A DNA stretch of 21,593 nucleotides from JAEXNA01 sp050486105 (lineage in GTDB: Bacteria > Vulcanimicrobiota > Xenobia > Xenobiales > JADMJV01). Shown one piece after another: positions 15,230 through 21,593 of this stretch; position 1 is the stretch's first letter, and each line of letters begins with the position of its first letter. The position numbers and the translations under genes were made by a program. Where the stretch lies: assembly GCA_050486105.1 (NCBI GenBank), contig JBJHCR010000076.1:1-21593 (forward strand), written 5' to 3'. The notes beneath the pieces are model-generated. The model saw only the letters and a list, made by a program, of their open reading frames with translations, had not been told where the DNA came from and ran no database searches.

Positions 15230-15502
15230 AATAAGCTCACTGATTCAGTGTGCCGATTTGTGTGCCAACTCCGCAAAACAGGCCCAATCCCTTCCAAAGT
15301 CAAGATTTCTCCAAGTCCCAGAAACCCCATAAAGCCTAGCTTTCTCTCTCCTCTCCAACCTCTCTCAACTTGCTCCAAACTCCCTGTCGCTCTTGGCGAA
15401 TGAGCGTGTCATAGAGCGAGGAGGCGCGTGGTTGTGGGGTTTCTTGAGATTTCTGGGAGCGCTAGTGTGCCTATATCGTGCGGGAGGGTCCCGGAACAGA
15501 AA
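15230..15502. other. Intergenic region of 273 bases with short repeats
   Basis: Between the convergent ends of the defence operon and the two-gene minus-strand unit. It contains a CACTG/CAGTG hairpin (15238-15250) without a U-tract and a direct repeat GTGTGCC (15248-15254, 15260-15266). A 10-bp inverted repeat, AGAAACCCCA (15320-15329) and its complement (15435-15444), flanks a pyrimidine-rich stretch. No coding frame is convincing. Confidence 0.4.
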
Positions 15503-15703
15503 TCAGTCCTCTTTCGGCTCCTCTAAGGGTTGGCCGCCGGGCCCCTTAAGAACCACCGGCTGTGTGGCCAGTCTAATAAACTCTTCGTCGGACATTTCGT
15601 CCATCAGCTTGCAGACGAGTTTGATGGCTTTGTCCGGGCTGATGCGCCCGTCCGGGAGGTGGATAGAACTCTCAGCTTTGTCAGTCTTCTCGATTTCAAG
15701 CAT
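15503..15703 (-). CDS. Small acidic protein, second gene of a two-gene unit
   Basis: A 66-residue acidic protein starting ATG 15703, three bases after the stop of the upstream gene, so the pair is almost certainly co-transcribed and coupled. The sequence has an N-terminal E-I-E-K-T-D stretch, a central L-P-D-G-R-I-S-P-D-K-A-I-K-L-V-C-K-L-M-D-E-M helix and a Pro/Gly-rich tail ending E-E-P-K-E-D. No family is recognised. An acidic small partner next to a possible toxin-like gene could be an immunity or antitoxin protein, but the order (partner second) and function are unproven. Confidence 0.6.
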   Translation of the reverse strand: MLEIEKTDKAESSIHLPDGRISPDKAIKLVCKLMDEMSDEEFIRLATQPVVLKGPGGQPLEEPKED

Positions 15704-15706
15704 CTG

Positions 15707-16264
15707 TTAAACTATCCATTTCTCTAGAATCGCGTCCTGCTCAATGACGGCCAGTTGGACGTGACTCCTGTCGTAAATTGGAGAGCCAGTCGTGATCGCT
15801 TTGCCTTCAACACAGGCGGCGCGGTATCCGCGAGCGACTCTACCTTTCGATGAAAACACGTTCGTTAAGAAGTTGAAAACAGCGCAGTCAAGCCTATGAA
15901 CGGGATACTTGTTTTTCAGCTTGCTATCCAGGTGGGTCATCCTTGATTCGAACTTTTCGGCATACTCGCTCACCAGCTTCATATCGACCTGGTCGAGCAG
16001 GTCTACGAGGTTGTGAAGATCAATTAGCGCCGCCACGACAGCTATGGGCCCATCGTATCCTTTTGAGGCGTGCCATTCTCTGGCCCAGTCCCCTGCCCGA
16101 TTCGGCGCGTCCTGTCAAAAGTAAATTCCGTGGCCGAGCCATTCCCAAGGGCTACTGCTAGGAAGAAATCCACCAGTGACGATTTTCTCTGCAGCATCCA
16201 GGGTGGTGCCACGATATCCGATAGCCTGGAGAGCCAGTGAACTTTTTTCTTCCGAATCAGCCAT
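15707..16264 (-). pseudogene. Protein with ADP-ribosyltransferase-like signature, interrupted by in-frame TGA
   Basis: From ATG 16264 a frame reads to codon 49, meets TGA (16117-16115), and continues open for 135 more codons to TAA at 15709-15707. Before the stop it reads G-Y-R-G-T-T-L-D-A-A-E-K-I, then W-L-G-H-G-I-Y-F; directly after, Q-D-A-P-N-R-A-G-D-W-A-R-E-W. From memory, a widespread uncharacterised family has W-L-G-x-G-x-Y-F-(W/F)-x-D-A-P across this point, so TGA most simply replaces a TGG Trp codon. The signature resembles the H-G-T ... G-x-G-I-Y-F pattern of PARP/ART folds, although the His is Arg18 here. The C-terminus (R-S-H-V-Q-L-A-V-I) also fits the family. A GTG restart at 16036 would yield 109 residues lacking the motif. 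Confidence 0.65.
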
Positions 16265-16302
16265 GCTACTTGCCGTTTTGCCCAGCAAAAACTAACCCCT
16301 CT

Positions 16303-16319
16303 TGAACTTGAGATCTTGA
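16303..16319. repeat. 17-bp direct repeat, copy 1
   Basis: TGAACTTGAGATCTTGA, identical to 17466-17482 within the recombinase gene. A rough estimate for a 21.6-kb window gives about a 1% chance of such a match at random. Confidence 0.6.
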
Positions 16320-16534
16320 GATTACGCACACGGTGTATGCGGAATCTCGAGGCTGGAGATTGTGTACGCACTGTGAGCACAATTCGAGACCGGCCGGGAG
16401 AGGCGTGGACAAAGGGGACAACTCCGCCGAAGAGACCTGGGTTCAGGCCGGAAAGTTAGGTGCCCGAGCGGACTTGCTCCCTTTGCAAGGCGCAGCCGTT
16501 ACGAAGTCCACCACACGACGACGGTGAAGAAGAA

Positions 16535-16574
16535 GACCCTGTTCCAGGCCATCGAGTGGAACTGGAACAGGGTC
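16535..16574. other. Perfect 13-bp inverted repeat, possible plus-strand terminator
   Basis: GACCCTGTTCCAG (16535-16547) and CTGGAACAGGGTC (16562-16574) with a 14-base loop. A TTTTTT run starts about 7 bases later, so a terminator is possible but the spacing is loose. On the minus strand it is followed by a TCTTCTTCTTC run. Confidence 0.55.
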
Positions 16575-16615
16575 AGCAAGTCTTTTTTAAAAGATAGGTT
16601 TCAAGAGAAGAGGGA

Positions 16616-16653
16616 GCCGGCCGGATGGCCGGCGGCCAGGCCGAGGCCTGGCC
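16616..16653. other. Two back-to-back perfect GC hairpins
   Basis: GCCGGCC-GGAT-GGCCGGC (16616-16633) is followed with no gap by GGCCAGGC-CGAG-GCCTGGCC (16634-16653). A further perfect 8-bp hairpin, GAGCAGGT-N5-ACCTGCTC, lies at 16682-16702. These sit just past the C-terminal end of the recombinase gene and have no U-tracts. Confidence 0.6.
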
Positions 16654-16714
16654 CCTCGGCTGGAGGTCAGACTCGCCGATAGAGCAGGTTGCTTACCTGC
16701 TCAGCCACCTCGCT

Positions 16715-17802
16715 CTACATCGAGAGAACGACGTGGGAATAGACATCCAGGGTCGTTTTCACGCAACATAATGGCCCATGAGCAACTGAATCTGCTCAAT
16801 CCTAACACCGCTCTCAAGCATATGAGTGGCAAAGCAGTGCCTGAGCGTCTTCGGCGTGACGGGTTTGGACAAACCGGCGGCCTTCTCGGTTCTCTTGACG
16901 GCCGCCTGAACCGTATATCCCGATGCTGGGGAATCACCTCCGAACAGCCATGTTTTGGGCCGTGCGGCCTTCCAGTAGGCGCGAAGCTCTTCGAGCAATC
17001 GCGGGGACAGCATGACATAGCGGTCCTTGGACCCCTTACCCTGCTCGACCCGAATCACCATCCGCTTGCTATCGATGTCGGTGACTTTGAGGTGGGCGAC
17101 CTCGTTGGTGCGTAGGCCCGCGCCGTAGGTGGTCATAACGATGGCCCGGTCTCTCAAGCCGGGTGCGGAGTCTATGAAGTGAGCGATCTCCGTGGGGTCG
17201 AGGATGAGAGGCAGTCGCTTCTCGCGCTTGGGAACGGGGATGAACTCCAGCGCCCAGGGGCGCCCCAAGGTGTTCGCGTACAAGAATCTCAGCGCGGAGC
17301 TGGCTACCGTGAAACTGCTGGGAGACTTCCCCTCTACCTCCATCAGATGGACCAGGTAGTCGCGAACATCTTTCATCCCGAGAGCGTCCGGAGACTCCTT
17401 GTGGAAGGTTGCGAAATAGCCAACCCAGCGGATATATGAGAGTTGGGTACTCACAGACAGATTCCTGAACTTGAGATCTTGAAGCATCCTCTGTCGGAGG
17501 GGGTTTTCCAGCGACCAGGGGTTGTCGTTATTTCTCGGCGGCCTCGGCATCATCTGGTCGGCGTCCCAACCCCAGCCGAGCGTCTCGGCGTAGAAGAGTT
17601 CGAAGGCGGCCAGTTTGTCGGCGATCATCTGCCGGGCGCAGCGCTCGAGGTAGTCCCGAACCTGCTCGGGCGAAAGGCGGTCTGGCGATTCCTTATAGCT
17701 CGCGGCCAGGGCGGCCACCTCGGAAATATACTTTTCTTGAAGGTCCAGTGGGAGGTTCTTGCCCTGCAGAACCGCGAACATCTTGCTTCTCAAAGGTGTC
17801 AT
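16715..17802 (-). pseudogene. Tyrosine recombinase with duplicated N-terminal domain, frameshifted before the catalytic Tyr
   Basis: From ATG 17802 (AAAGGAG at 17810-17816, 7-base spacing) the frame gives 347 residues, ending at TGA 16761-16759 just after L-L-M-G-H344. The next frame then reads V-K-T-T-L-D-V-Y-S-H-V to TAG at 16717-16715. That is the conserved end with the catalytic Tyr, so a 2-base insertion (or 1-base loss) near 16770 has split it off. Catalytic residues seen are R231, K259, R321 and H344; the His of the H-x-x-R motif is Lys318. The SAM-like core-binding domain is present twice (about 4-85 and 102-185), sharing K-E-S-P-D-x-L and V-R-D-Y-L. Recombinases of this kind accompany IS91-like elements, but no transposase follows here. 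Probably inactive as read. Confidence 0.8.
17466..17482. repeat. 17-bp direct repeat, copy 2
   Basis: TGAACTTGAGATCTTGA inside the recombinase gene, where the minus strand encodes Q-D-L-K-F. Identical to 16303-16319. Confidence 0.6.
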
Positions 17803-17816
17803 TAACACTCTCCTTT

Positions 17817-18111
17817 CATGGTCGACGTGCTACCCTCGTGAAAGGAGTTTTCGCTTTACAGGGACTTTTTGCAGTCTTGGAGTCCGGGGGTGGTGGGCGG
17901 AGGTGTCGACAGAGGCTGCCAGCCCCCAGTGGAACTCTTCTCTACCGCGTCAGCGGTTTAGTTCAACAGACGTTGCCTACCACTTCCATTGACGCAACTT
18001 ATCGACCGTTTGGCGGAAATCCTCAAGTAAAGAACTGTCTTGATTTCGTTTCCGAAAGTATCCACTCAACTCATAGGTGAGAATCGGTCCAAAGGAACAA
18101 GGTCTTTCGCC
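17817..18111. other. Intergenic region of about 295 bases, nothing recognised
   Basis: Between the recombinase gene and the end of the permease gene, both on the minus strand. The only clear element is the recombinase ribosome binding site at its left edge. I see no tRNA, terminator with a U-tract, or coding frame. Confidence 0.4.
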
Positions 18112-19455
18112 TCAGTCGAAACTCTCTCGGTCGAGAAATTCGCTCGAGGGCCGTTCGCCGTTCACCCTGAGAAATACACTCCGAAGTACGAATCCGACGA
18201 GAAGAAGCGCCACACCCGAGAGCCAGATTCTGCTCTCCACAAAGAAAGCCAGGGCAAAGCAAGAAATGAGCCCCACGACGGGGACTAGCCGAGGGAAACG
18301 GCGCGCCTCCTCCGGCAAGAAAAGTGCGGATAGATTGGTGATGCCATAATACACCAACACCGTGAAGGCACTGAACGACCAGGTCGTTTTCACATTTCCC
18401 ACGAGAACCAATCCCGCTATGATGAACCCTACCACCAGCACCGCTCGATCCGGACTCTTAGTATTAGCCTCCACATGATCCAGAACTACCGGGAGCTCGC
18501 GTCGGCGGGCCATGGCTAGAAGGACGCGAGAAAGCCCCAGAACGAGATTGAGCAGCACGCCGGTCATGGCTGTGATCGCACCGACCGACACGACTTTGGC
18601 CACCCAGGGATGCTGAAAGCCCCTCGCTACAATTTCGAGAGGTGCGGCGGTACCCTTCGTGGCCTGAGCGAAGTCCTCCACACCCGCTGAAGAAACCGCG
18701 ACAGCGGCCACGGACACGTACAAAACCATGGTGATAACCAGCGTCGTCACGATCGCGGGCGGGATGTTCTTCGAAGGCTCTCTCATCTCTTCACCTAGCG
18801 TGGCGATTCGCCCGTATCCTGTGTAAGCCACGAACATGAGTGCCGTGGCCTCCAGCAGAGACCCTGGAGCCGAGAAGGCATCGTTGGTGACCTGGGTAAC
18901 CAGTCTTTCATATAGAAGACTTAGTTCGATGGAGAGAAGGCCGAAGATGATAAAGAGAACAAGGGCCAGGAGAGTAAGGGACACGATCACGATGTTGGCC
19001 GTATTGGACTGACGGATGCCACTCCGGATCAGCACGGTCACGATAACAACCAGTCCGAGTGCCACACCCAGGTTGGTCCAGTGACTCACTGTCAGACCTA
19101 ATGCGTGAAGTAGATAGCCTGAAAATCCCAAGGCCGCGGTCGCGGCGGAGGCGCTCTTGGCCGCCATGAACATCCACCCGGCCGCGAAGCCGGCCAGGGG
19201 GTGAACAAACTTGTGACCATATTCATAAGTCCCGCCGCTCACCGGGTGGGCAGCGGCCAACTGGGCGCTGGAGAGCCCGTTGGCCACGGCCACTAGGGCG
19301 GCCAGCGCCACGGCCAGGAGGACCCCCGATCCCACTACACCGGCCGCGATGCCGAGACTGACGAACACCCCTGTTCCGACGATGGACCCGAGTCCCATCG
19401 AGACGGCACCCCAAAAGCCTACCTCGCGAGCCAGTTTGTCCGGTTGCTCGCTCAT
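18112..19455 (-). CDS. APC-superfamily amino-acid/polyamine permease
   Basis: A 447-residue integral membrane transporter. The N-terminus carries the APC signature G-S-I-V-G-T-G-V-F-V-S-L-G in helix 1. About 11-12 hydrophobic helices follow, with a charged loop G-E-E-M-R-E-P-S-K-N-I-P in the usual position after helix 6. It probably moves amino acids or similar cations across the inner membrane; the substrate cannot be told. I choose ATG 19455 (M-S-E-Q-P-D-K-L), which overlaps the stop of the DoxX gene as ATGA. An upstream in-frame extension to 19554 would run through the DoxX gene and reads unlike a leader. Last gene of a three-gene operon. Confidence 0.85.
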   Translation of the reverse strand: MSEQPDKLAREVGFWGAVSMGLGSIVGTGVFVSLGIAAGVVGSGVLLAVALAALVAVANGLSSAQLAAAHPVSGGTYEYGHKFVHPLAGFAAGWMFMAAKSASAATAALGFSGYLLHALGLTVSHWTNLGVALGLVVIVTVLIRSGIRQSNTANIVIVSLTLLALVLFIIFGLLSIELSLLYERLVTQVTNDAFSAPGSLLEATALMFVAYTGYGRIATLGEEMREPSKNIPPAIVTTLVITMVLYVSVAAVAVSSAGVEDFAQATKGTAAPLEIVARGFQHPWVAKVVSVGAITAMTGVLLNLVLGLSRVLLAMARRRELPVVLDHVEANTKSPDRAVLVVGFIIAGLVLVGNVKTTWSFSAFTVLVYYGITNLSALFLPEEARRFPRLVPVVGLISCFALAFFVESRIWLSGVALLLVGFVLRSVFLRVNGERPSSEFLDRESFD

Positions 19456-19961
19456 TGGTCTTTTTCTCCGCTTCTTCTGACCACCCAGGCGTCCAAAGAC
19501 CAGCGCCCGCCCCCCACGGCCAGCAAATAGATCGAGCCCAATAACATGGCCCAATCCGTCCGCATTTCATGCGCCATACTCCAGACACCGTAGGTCGACA
19601 GTTCCCTCACTCCGAACGGACCAAAGCCATGGCCTAACAGAATCGGGATCTTGGTCACCACGATGGCTCCCAGCATGATAAGAATAAGGGGCAGGGCTAC
19701 CACCCGGGTCGCGAATCCGACTAAAATCAAGGCTCCGCAGAAGGCCTCCGCTGAACCTACTAGATAGCCGAGGACCTCGGGGTAGGGTAACCCAATCTTC
19801 TCGAAGCGTCCCGATCCACGCATAGCCGGGTATAAGAACTTCTGCACGCCCTCCGAGAGAAAGACAGCACCGACAGATAGCCGAATGAGCCATAGGCAGT
19901 CGTAGGACCGTTGTGATGAAACCTGATTCCAAGATGTCAGTTTTTTGATCTGTGTGTTCAT
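19452..19961 (-). CDS. DoxX family membrane protein
   Basis: A 169-residue protein with four hydrophobic helices and the DoxX pattern: R-L-S-V-G-A-V-F-L-S-E-G-V-Q-K-F near the start of helix 1, then G-S-A-E-A-F-C-G-A-L-I-L-V-G-F-A-T-R in helix 2-3. DoxX proteins are small membrane proteins linked to quinone or redox complexes and stress responses, with no uniform activity. It overlaps both neighbours by ATGA (upstream haem protein stop, downstream permease start), so all three are translated as a coupled unit. The pairing with a c-type haem protein supports a membrane redox role, by inference. Confidence 0.85.
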   Translation of the reverse strand: MNTQIKKLTSWNQVSSQRSYDCLWLIRLSVGAVFLSEGVQKFLYPAMRGSGRFEKIGLPYPEVLGYLVGSAEAFCGALILVGFATRVVALPLILIMLGAIVVTKIPILLGHGFGPFGVRELSTYGVWSMAHEMRTDWAMLLGSIYLLAVGGGRWSLDAWVVRRSGEKDQ

Positions 19962-20500
19962 TTGTCGAGCCTAAGCGGTTCGGTGTTGCGGAACAGGGGC
20001 TGACGATTGAGAAACTCCACTCTCTCTGCATTGTGACAGGACATACAGGCGCTGCGCCCCATCGCAAAGCCTTCCCATGCGCGGTTCCGGTCACGGCTGG
20101 CTATGTCGTCATGCACCGATTGCCACACCTCTTCCAAGAAAAACGCTTCGGTGCTTTTCCTCCGTGCCGGACGCTTCATAGTGCCATTTTCTATCGTGGT
20201 CTTGATTTTCTCCCAGTGATAGAGGGCGAGTTCGTAATTTTCATCCTTGAGCGCAAGATAAATATGCTCGTATCGTTCCCCGATCTCCCACATCGGCTGG
20301 TCAAAACCACGCAGATATTTTTCGAGTCTCTCGAAGCGTTCGGCATCATCGGGCGCTTGGGTAATCCAGTGTTCGGAATCAGGTGCTGGGTTCTCATTCG
20401 AAAGGCAAGCCGTGTAGACTCCTAGGCAGAGCACGGCCCCCAAGGCCGAACACAAGATGAAGGACCCTCTCGATTTTCTGTCTTGATATTTCCTTGCCAT
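19958..20500 (-). CDS. Membrane-anchored c-type haem protein (single C-terminal CxxCH)
   Basis: A 180-residue exported protein. After a basic start it has a hydrophobic segment (about 12-32, ending near V-Y-T-A-C) that is either a signal anchor or a weak lipobox. The periplasmic part is mainly helical, with R-F-E-R-L-E-K-Y-L and a final C-M-S-C-H covalent haem site near residue 158. This resembles c'/c556-like helix bundles with a C-terminal haem motif. ATG 20500 is preferred over 20524 because AGGAG lies 4-5 bases upstream. It is first in the operon with DoxX and the permease, divergent from the PadR gene. Electron-transfer role inferred. Confidence 0.75.
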   Translation of the reverse strand: MARKYQDRKSRGSFILCSALGAVLCLGVYTACLSNENPAPDSEHWITQAPDDAERFERLEKYLRGFDQPMWEIGERYEHIYLALKDENYELALYHWEKIKTTIENGTMKRPARRKSTEAFFLEEVWQSVHDDIASRDRNRAWEGFAMGRSACMSCHNAERVEFLNRQPLFRNTEPLRLDK

Positions 20501-20531
20501 TCTACTCCTTTTTCTCCAGACCACTTTTTGT

Positions 20532-20560
20532 TATCGAAAGCCGATAATCGATTTTCGATA
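20532..20560. promoter_or_regulatory. Candidate operator between the haem-protein operon and padR-like gene
   Basis: TATCGAAA (20532-20539) and TTTCGATA (20553-20560) form an 8-bp inverted repeat; the palindrome AATCGATT (20546-20553) adds a further half-site. The divergent PadR-type regulator probably binds here and controls one or both directions. No clear -35/-10 pair was found. Confidence 0.55.
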
Positions 20561-20612
20561 TTTGGCAAAGAGGCTTAAGCTCCTTTTCCTTGTAAATGAC
20601 TAAAGCAGAGTC

Positions 20613-20930
20613 ATGAGAGAGTTGAAGCACCAGAAACTTCTGAGCGGGTTGATCCGACTGCATGTCCTCCACCACGCAAGCAAGGGGCCATTTTATGGCC
20701 AGTGGATGATCGAAGAGCTTGCTGAACACGGTTACAAATTGAGCCCGGGAACCTTGTACCCCCTGCTCCACAGCTTGGAAAAGGCAGGCTACCTTTCTTC
20801 TCGCAACGAGATCAGAGAAGGCTCCTCACGTCGATACTACTCGGCTACCGAGCAGGGAAGATCGGCTTTGCAAGAGTGCAAGAGTTTCGTTCGAGAACTC
20901 TTCGAGGAACTTGTCGAGGATGAATGCTGA
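20613..20930 (+). CDS. PadR family transcriptional regulator
   Basis: A 105-residue winged-helix protein. The PadR pattern is clear: G-P-F-Y-G-Q-W-M-I-E-E-L, then S-P-G-T-L-Y-P-L-L-H-S-L-E-K-A-G-Y-L (recognition helix) and R-R-Y-Y-S-A-T-E-Q-G (wing), with a C-terminal dimerisation helix. PadR proteins repress genes for stress, efflux or detoxification in response to small ligands. The start is ATG 20613, with only a weak GAG upstream. It is divergent from the haem protein-DoxX-permease operon and convergent with the ACR3 fragment, whose stop lies 6 bases away. Ligand unknown. Confidence 0.88.
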   Translation: MRELKHQKLLSGLIRLHVLHHASKGPFYGQWMIEELAEHGYKLSPGTLYPLLHSLEKAGYLSSRNEIREGSSRRYYSATEQGRSALQECKSFVRELFEELVEDEC

Positions 20931-20936
20931 CTTGCC

Positions 20937-21128
20937 TCAGGATGCCCGGGCGAAGTGATGCCGAGTTCTATTGGCCAGCGCCACCAGGCTCAACATGACC
21001 GGCACCTCCACCAGCACGCCCACGACTGTAGCGAGGGCGGCTCCCGACTTCAACCCAAAAAGGCTAATCGCGACGGCCACGGCCAGTTCGAAGAAGTTAG
21101 AGGTTCCTATGAGCGCCGCGGGGGCGGC
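20937..21128 (-). pseudogene. acr3: C-terminal fragment of an ACR3-type arsenite efflux permease
   Basis: The last 63 codons read A-A-P-A-A-L-I-G-T-S-N-F-F-E-L-A-V-A-V-A, then S-G-A-A-L-A-T-V-V-G-V-L-V-E-V-P-V-M-L, and end with A-N-R-T-R-H. This is the conserved final two helices of ACR3 arsenite transporters. ACR3 is normally about 350 residues. Upstream of 21128 the same frame stays open to 21332 but loses all hydrophobic character and similarity, so the 5' four-fifths of the gene has been replaced or deleted. Confidence 0.75.
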
Positions 21129-21593
21129 TACAAAGTTCGACTCAAGATGAATGGAGGATTCAACGGCTTTAGGGGTTTCGCGAAGTTCGGAAGGGCCAGA
21201 GATGTTTCGGTTCGGAATCTCTAAAAGCACCGAACTTGTGTTGCTCGTAGCCGGTTGTCCTTGCAAGTTCATCCAATAGCCCCAACGGCGAAGTGCCAGC
21301 TCTTGAGCCGTATGGGTGCACCAGTCGACCACGTCTTTCGGTAGAAGGACGAGAACGATGGTACCGAAGCATTGTGGTCTGGGAAGTAGCTTGGATAAAG
21401 GGGGCAGACAGCGGTGCTTAACACCAGCCGCAGGTCCATCTCAATCAGTGCAACGTCCGTGAAGTTCGTCCCTACCAATTGTGGTCAGGCGCCGGGAACC
21501 CGCGTCCGCGTGGGTGGCCGCGCTTGCGTGGGTGTCGCAAGGAGAAGTGAACGCTTAATACCATGCGTATTTGAGTGAGATTCGACGCCGCGA
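21129..21593. other. 465 bases with no recognisable gene
   Basis: Several overlapping minus-strand frames are open but none matches a family I know. It is the DNA joined to the truncated ACR3 fragment, so the deletion or insertion junction lies near 21128. I see no inverted repeat or transposase to explain it. Confidence 0.4.

Larger units (their letters stand above)
16265..16714. other. Region of 450 bases without a confident gene, rich in inverted repeats
   Basis: It holds one copy of a 17-bp direct repeat (16303-16319), an ATTGTG/CACAAT inverted repeat near 16360, and the hairpins listed separately (16535-16702). An open plus-strand frame through 16420-16670 includes V-K-K-K-T-L-F-Q-A-I-E-W-N-W-N-R-V-S-K, which reads almost like protein. 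I recognise no family, and the perfect inverted repeats inside it argue for structure rather than coding. It may be remnant DNA of the adjacent recombinase element. Confidence 0.4.

Noticed and set aside
15312..15450. Pyrimidine-rich stretch with flanking inverted repeat as a retron or structured RNA
   Set aside because: No reverse transcriptase is in the window, and the 10-bp inverted repeat with a loop of over 100 bases is weak evidence for a specific RNA.
16115..16117. TGA read as tryptophan by an alternative genetic code
   Set aside because: Other genes in the window end in TGA at the proper family end (for example 1142, 9389, 13561), so the standard code applies; nonsense mutation is simpler.
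16333..16670. Possible genes on the plus strand among the hairpins
   Set aside because: Open frames exist, including one with a protein-like stretch, but there is no recognised family or ribosome binding site, and perfect inverted repeats run through them.
16676..16717. tRNA-Ser-like pattern on the minus strand (GAGGTGGCTGAGC followed by a stem)
   Set aside because: The stem GAGCAGGT/ACCTGCTC is perfect but no T-arm, acceptor stem or correct anticodon loop can be built around it.
1..21593. CRISPR array or cas genes
   Set aside because: No regularly spaced direct repeats and no Cas-type protein were seen on either strand.

Overview
This looks like bacterial chromosomal DNA of moderately high GC (mid-50s by eye, not computed). 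The organism cannot be named from the sequence. A c-type haem protein, a DoxX membrane protein, an APC permease and an arsenite-efflux (ACR3) remnant on the right suggest a respiring environmental bacterium. TTG and GTG starts are frequent. The left and middle look like an integrated accessory element carrying a defence island; the right looks like degraded mobile DNA passing into ordinary chromosomal genes.

Left end (1-1325): an element-type integration module on the minus strand. A SWIM zinc-finger protein overlaps an excisionase-like helix-turn-helix protein. A strong intrinsic terminator follows, then the start of a phage-type tyrosine integrase that runs off the window. Facing it is a small zinc-motif protein whose start codon coincides with the predicted transcription start. 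The divergent promoters between them are near consensus.

Defence region (1578-15229): a DUF3800 gene on the minus strand diverges from a tight plus-strand run of six genes with gaps of 10, 39, 5 and 50 bases and a final 8-base overlap. They are an SNF2-type helicase with a C-terminal DUF3883 domain, a DUF1156 adenine-type DNA methyltransferase, a DUF499 ATPase with an N-terminal HEPN domain (intact R-N-x3-H), an unrecognised protein with a possible degenerate nuclease motif, an anti-phage-type dCTP/dCMP deaminase, and a coupled 53-residue basic protein. I see no PglZ, DrmA/B/C, or HsdR/HsdS, so this is neither standard BREX, DISARM nor type I restriction. The likely logic is self/non-self marking by the methylase, an ATP-driven helicase/ATPase complex with possible RNase and DNase activities, and nucleotide depletion as a second layer.

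Degraded region (15230-18111): a two-gene minus-strand unit whose first gene (similar to a family with an ADP-ribosyltransferase-like signature) has an in-frame TGA, a cluster of perfect hairpins, and a tyrosine recombinase with a duplicated N-terminal domain whose catalytic-tyrosine segment is out of frame.

Right end (18112-21593): a minus-strand operon (haem protein, DoxX, APC permease) joined by ATGA overlaps, with a divergent PadR regulator and a large inverted repeat between, followed by the C-terminal fragment of an ACR3 arsenite transporter and 465 bases in which I recognise no gene.
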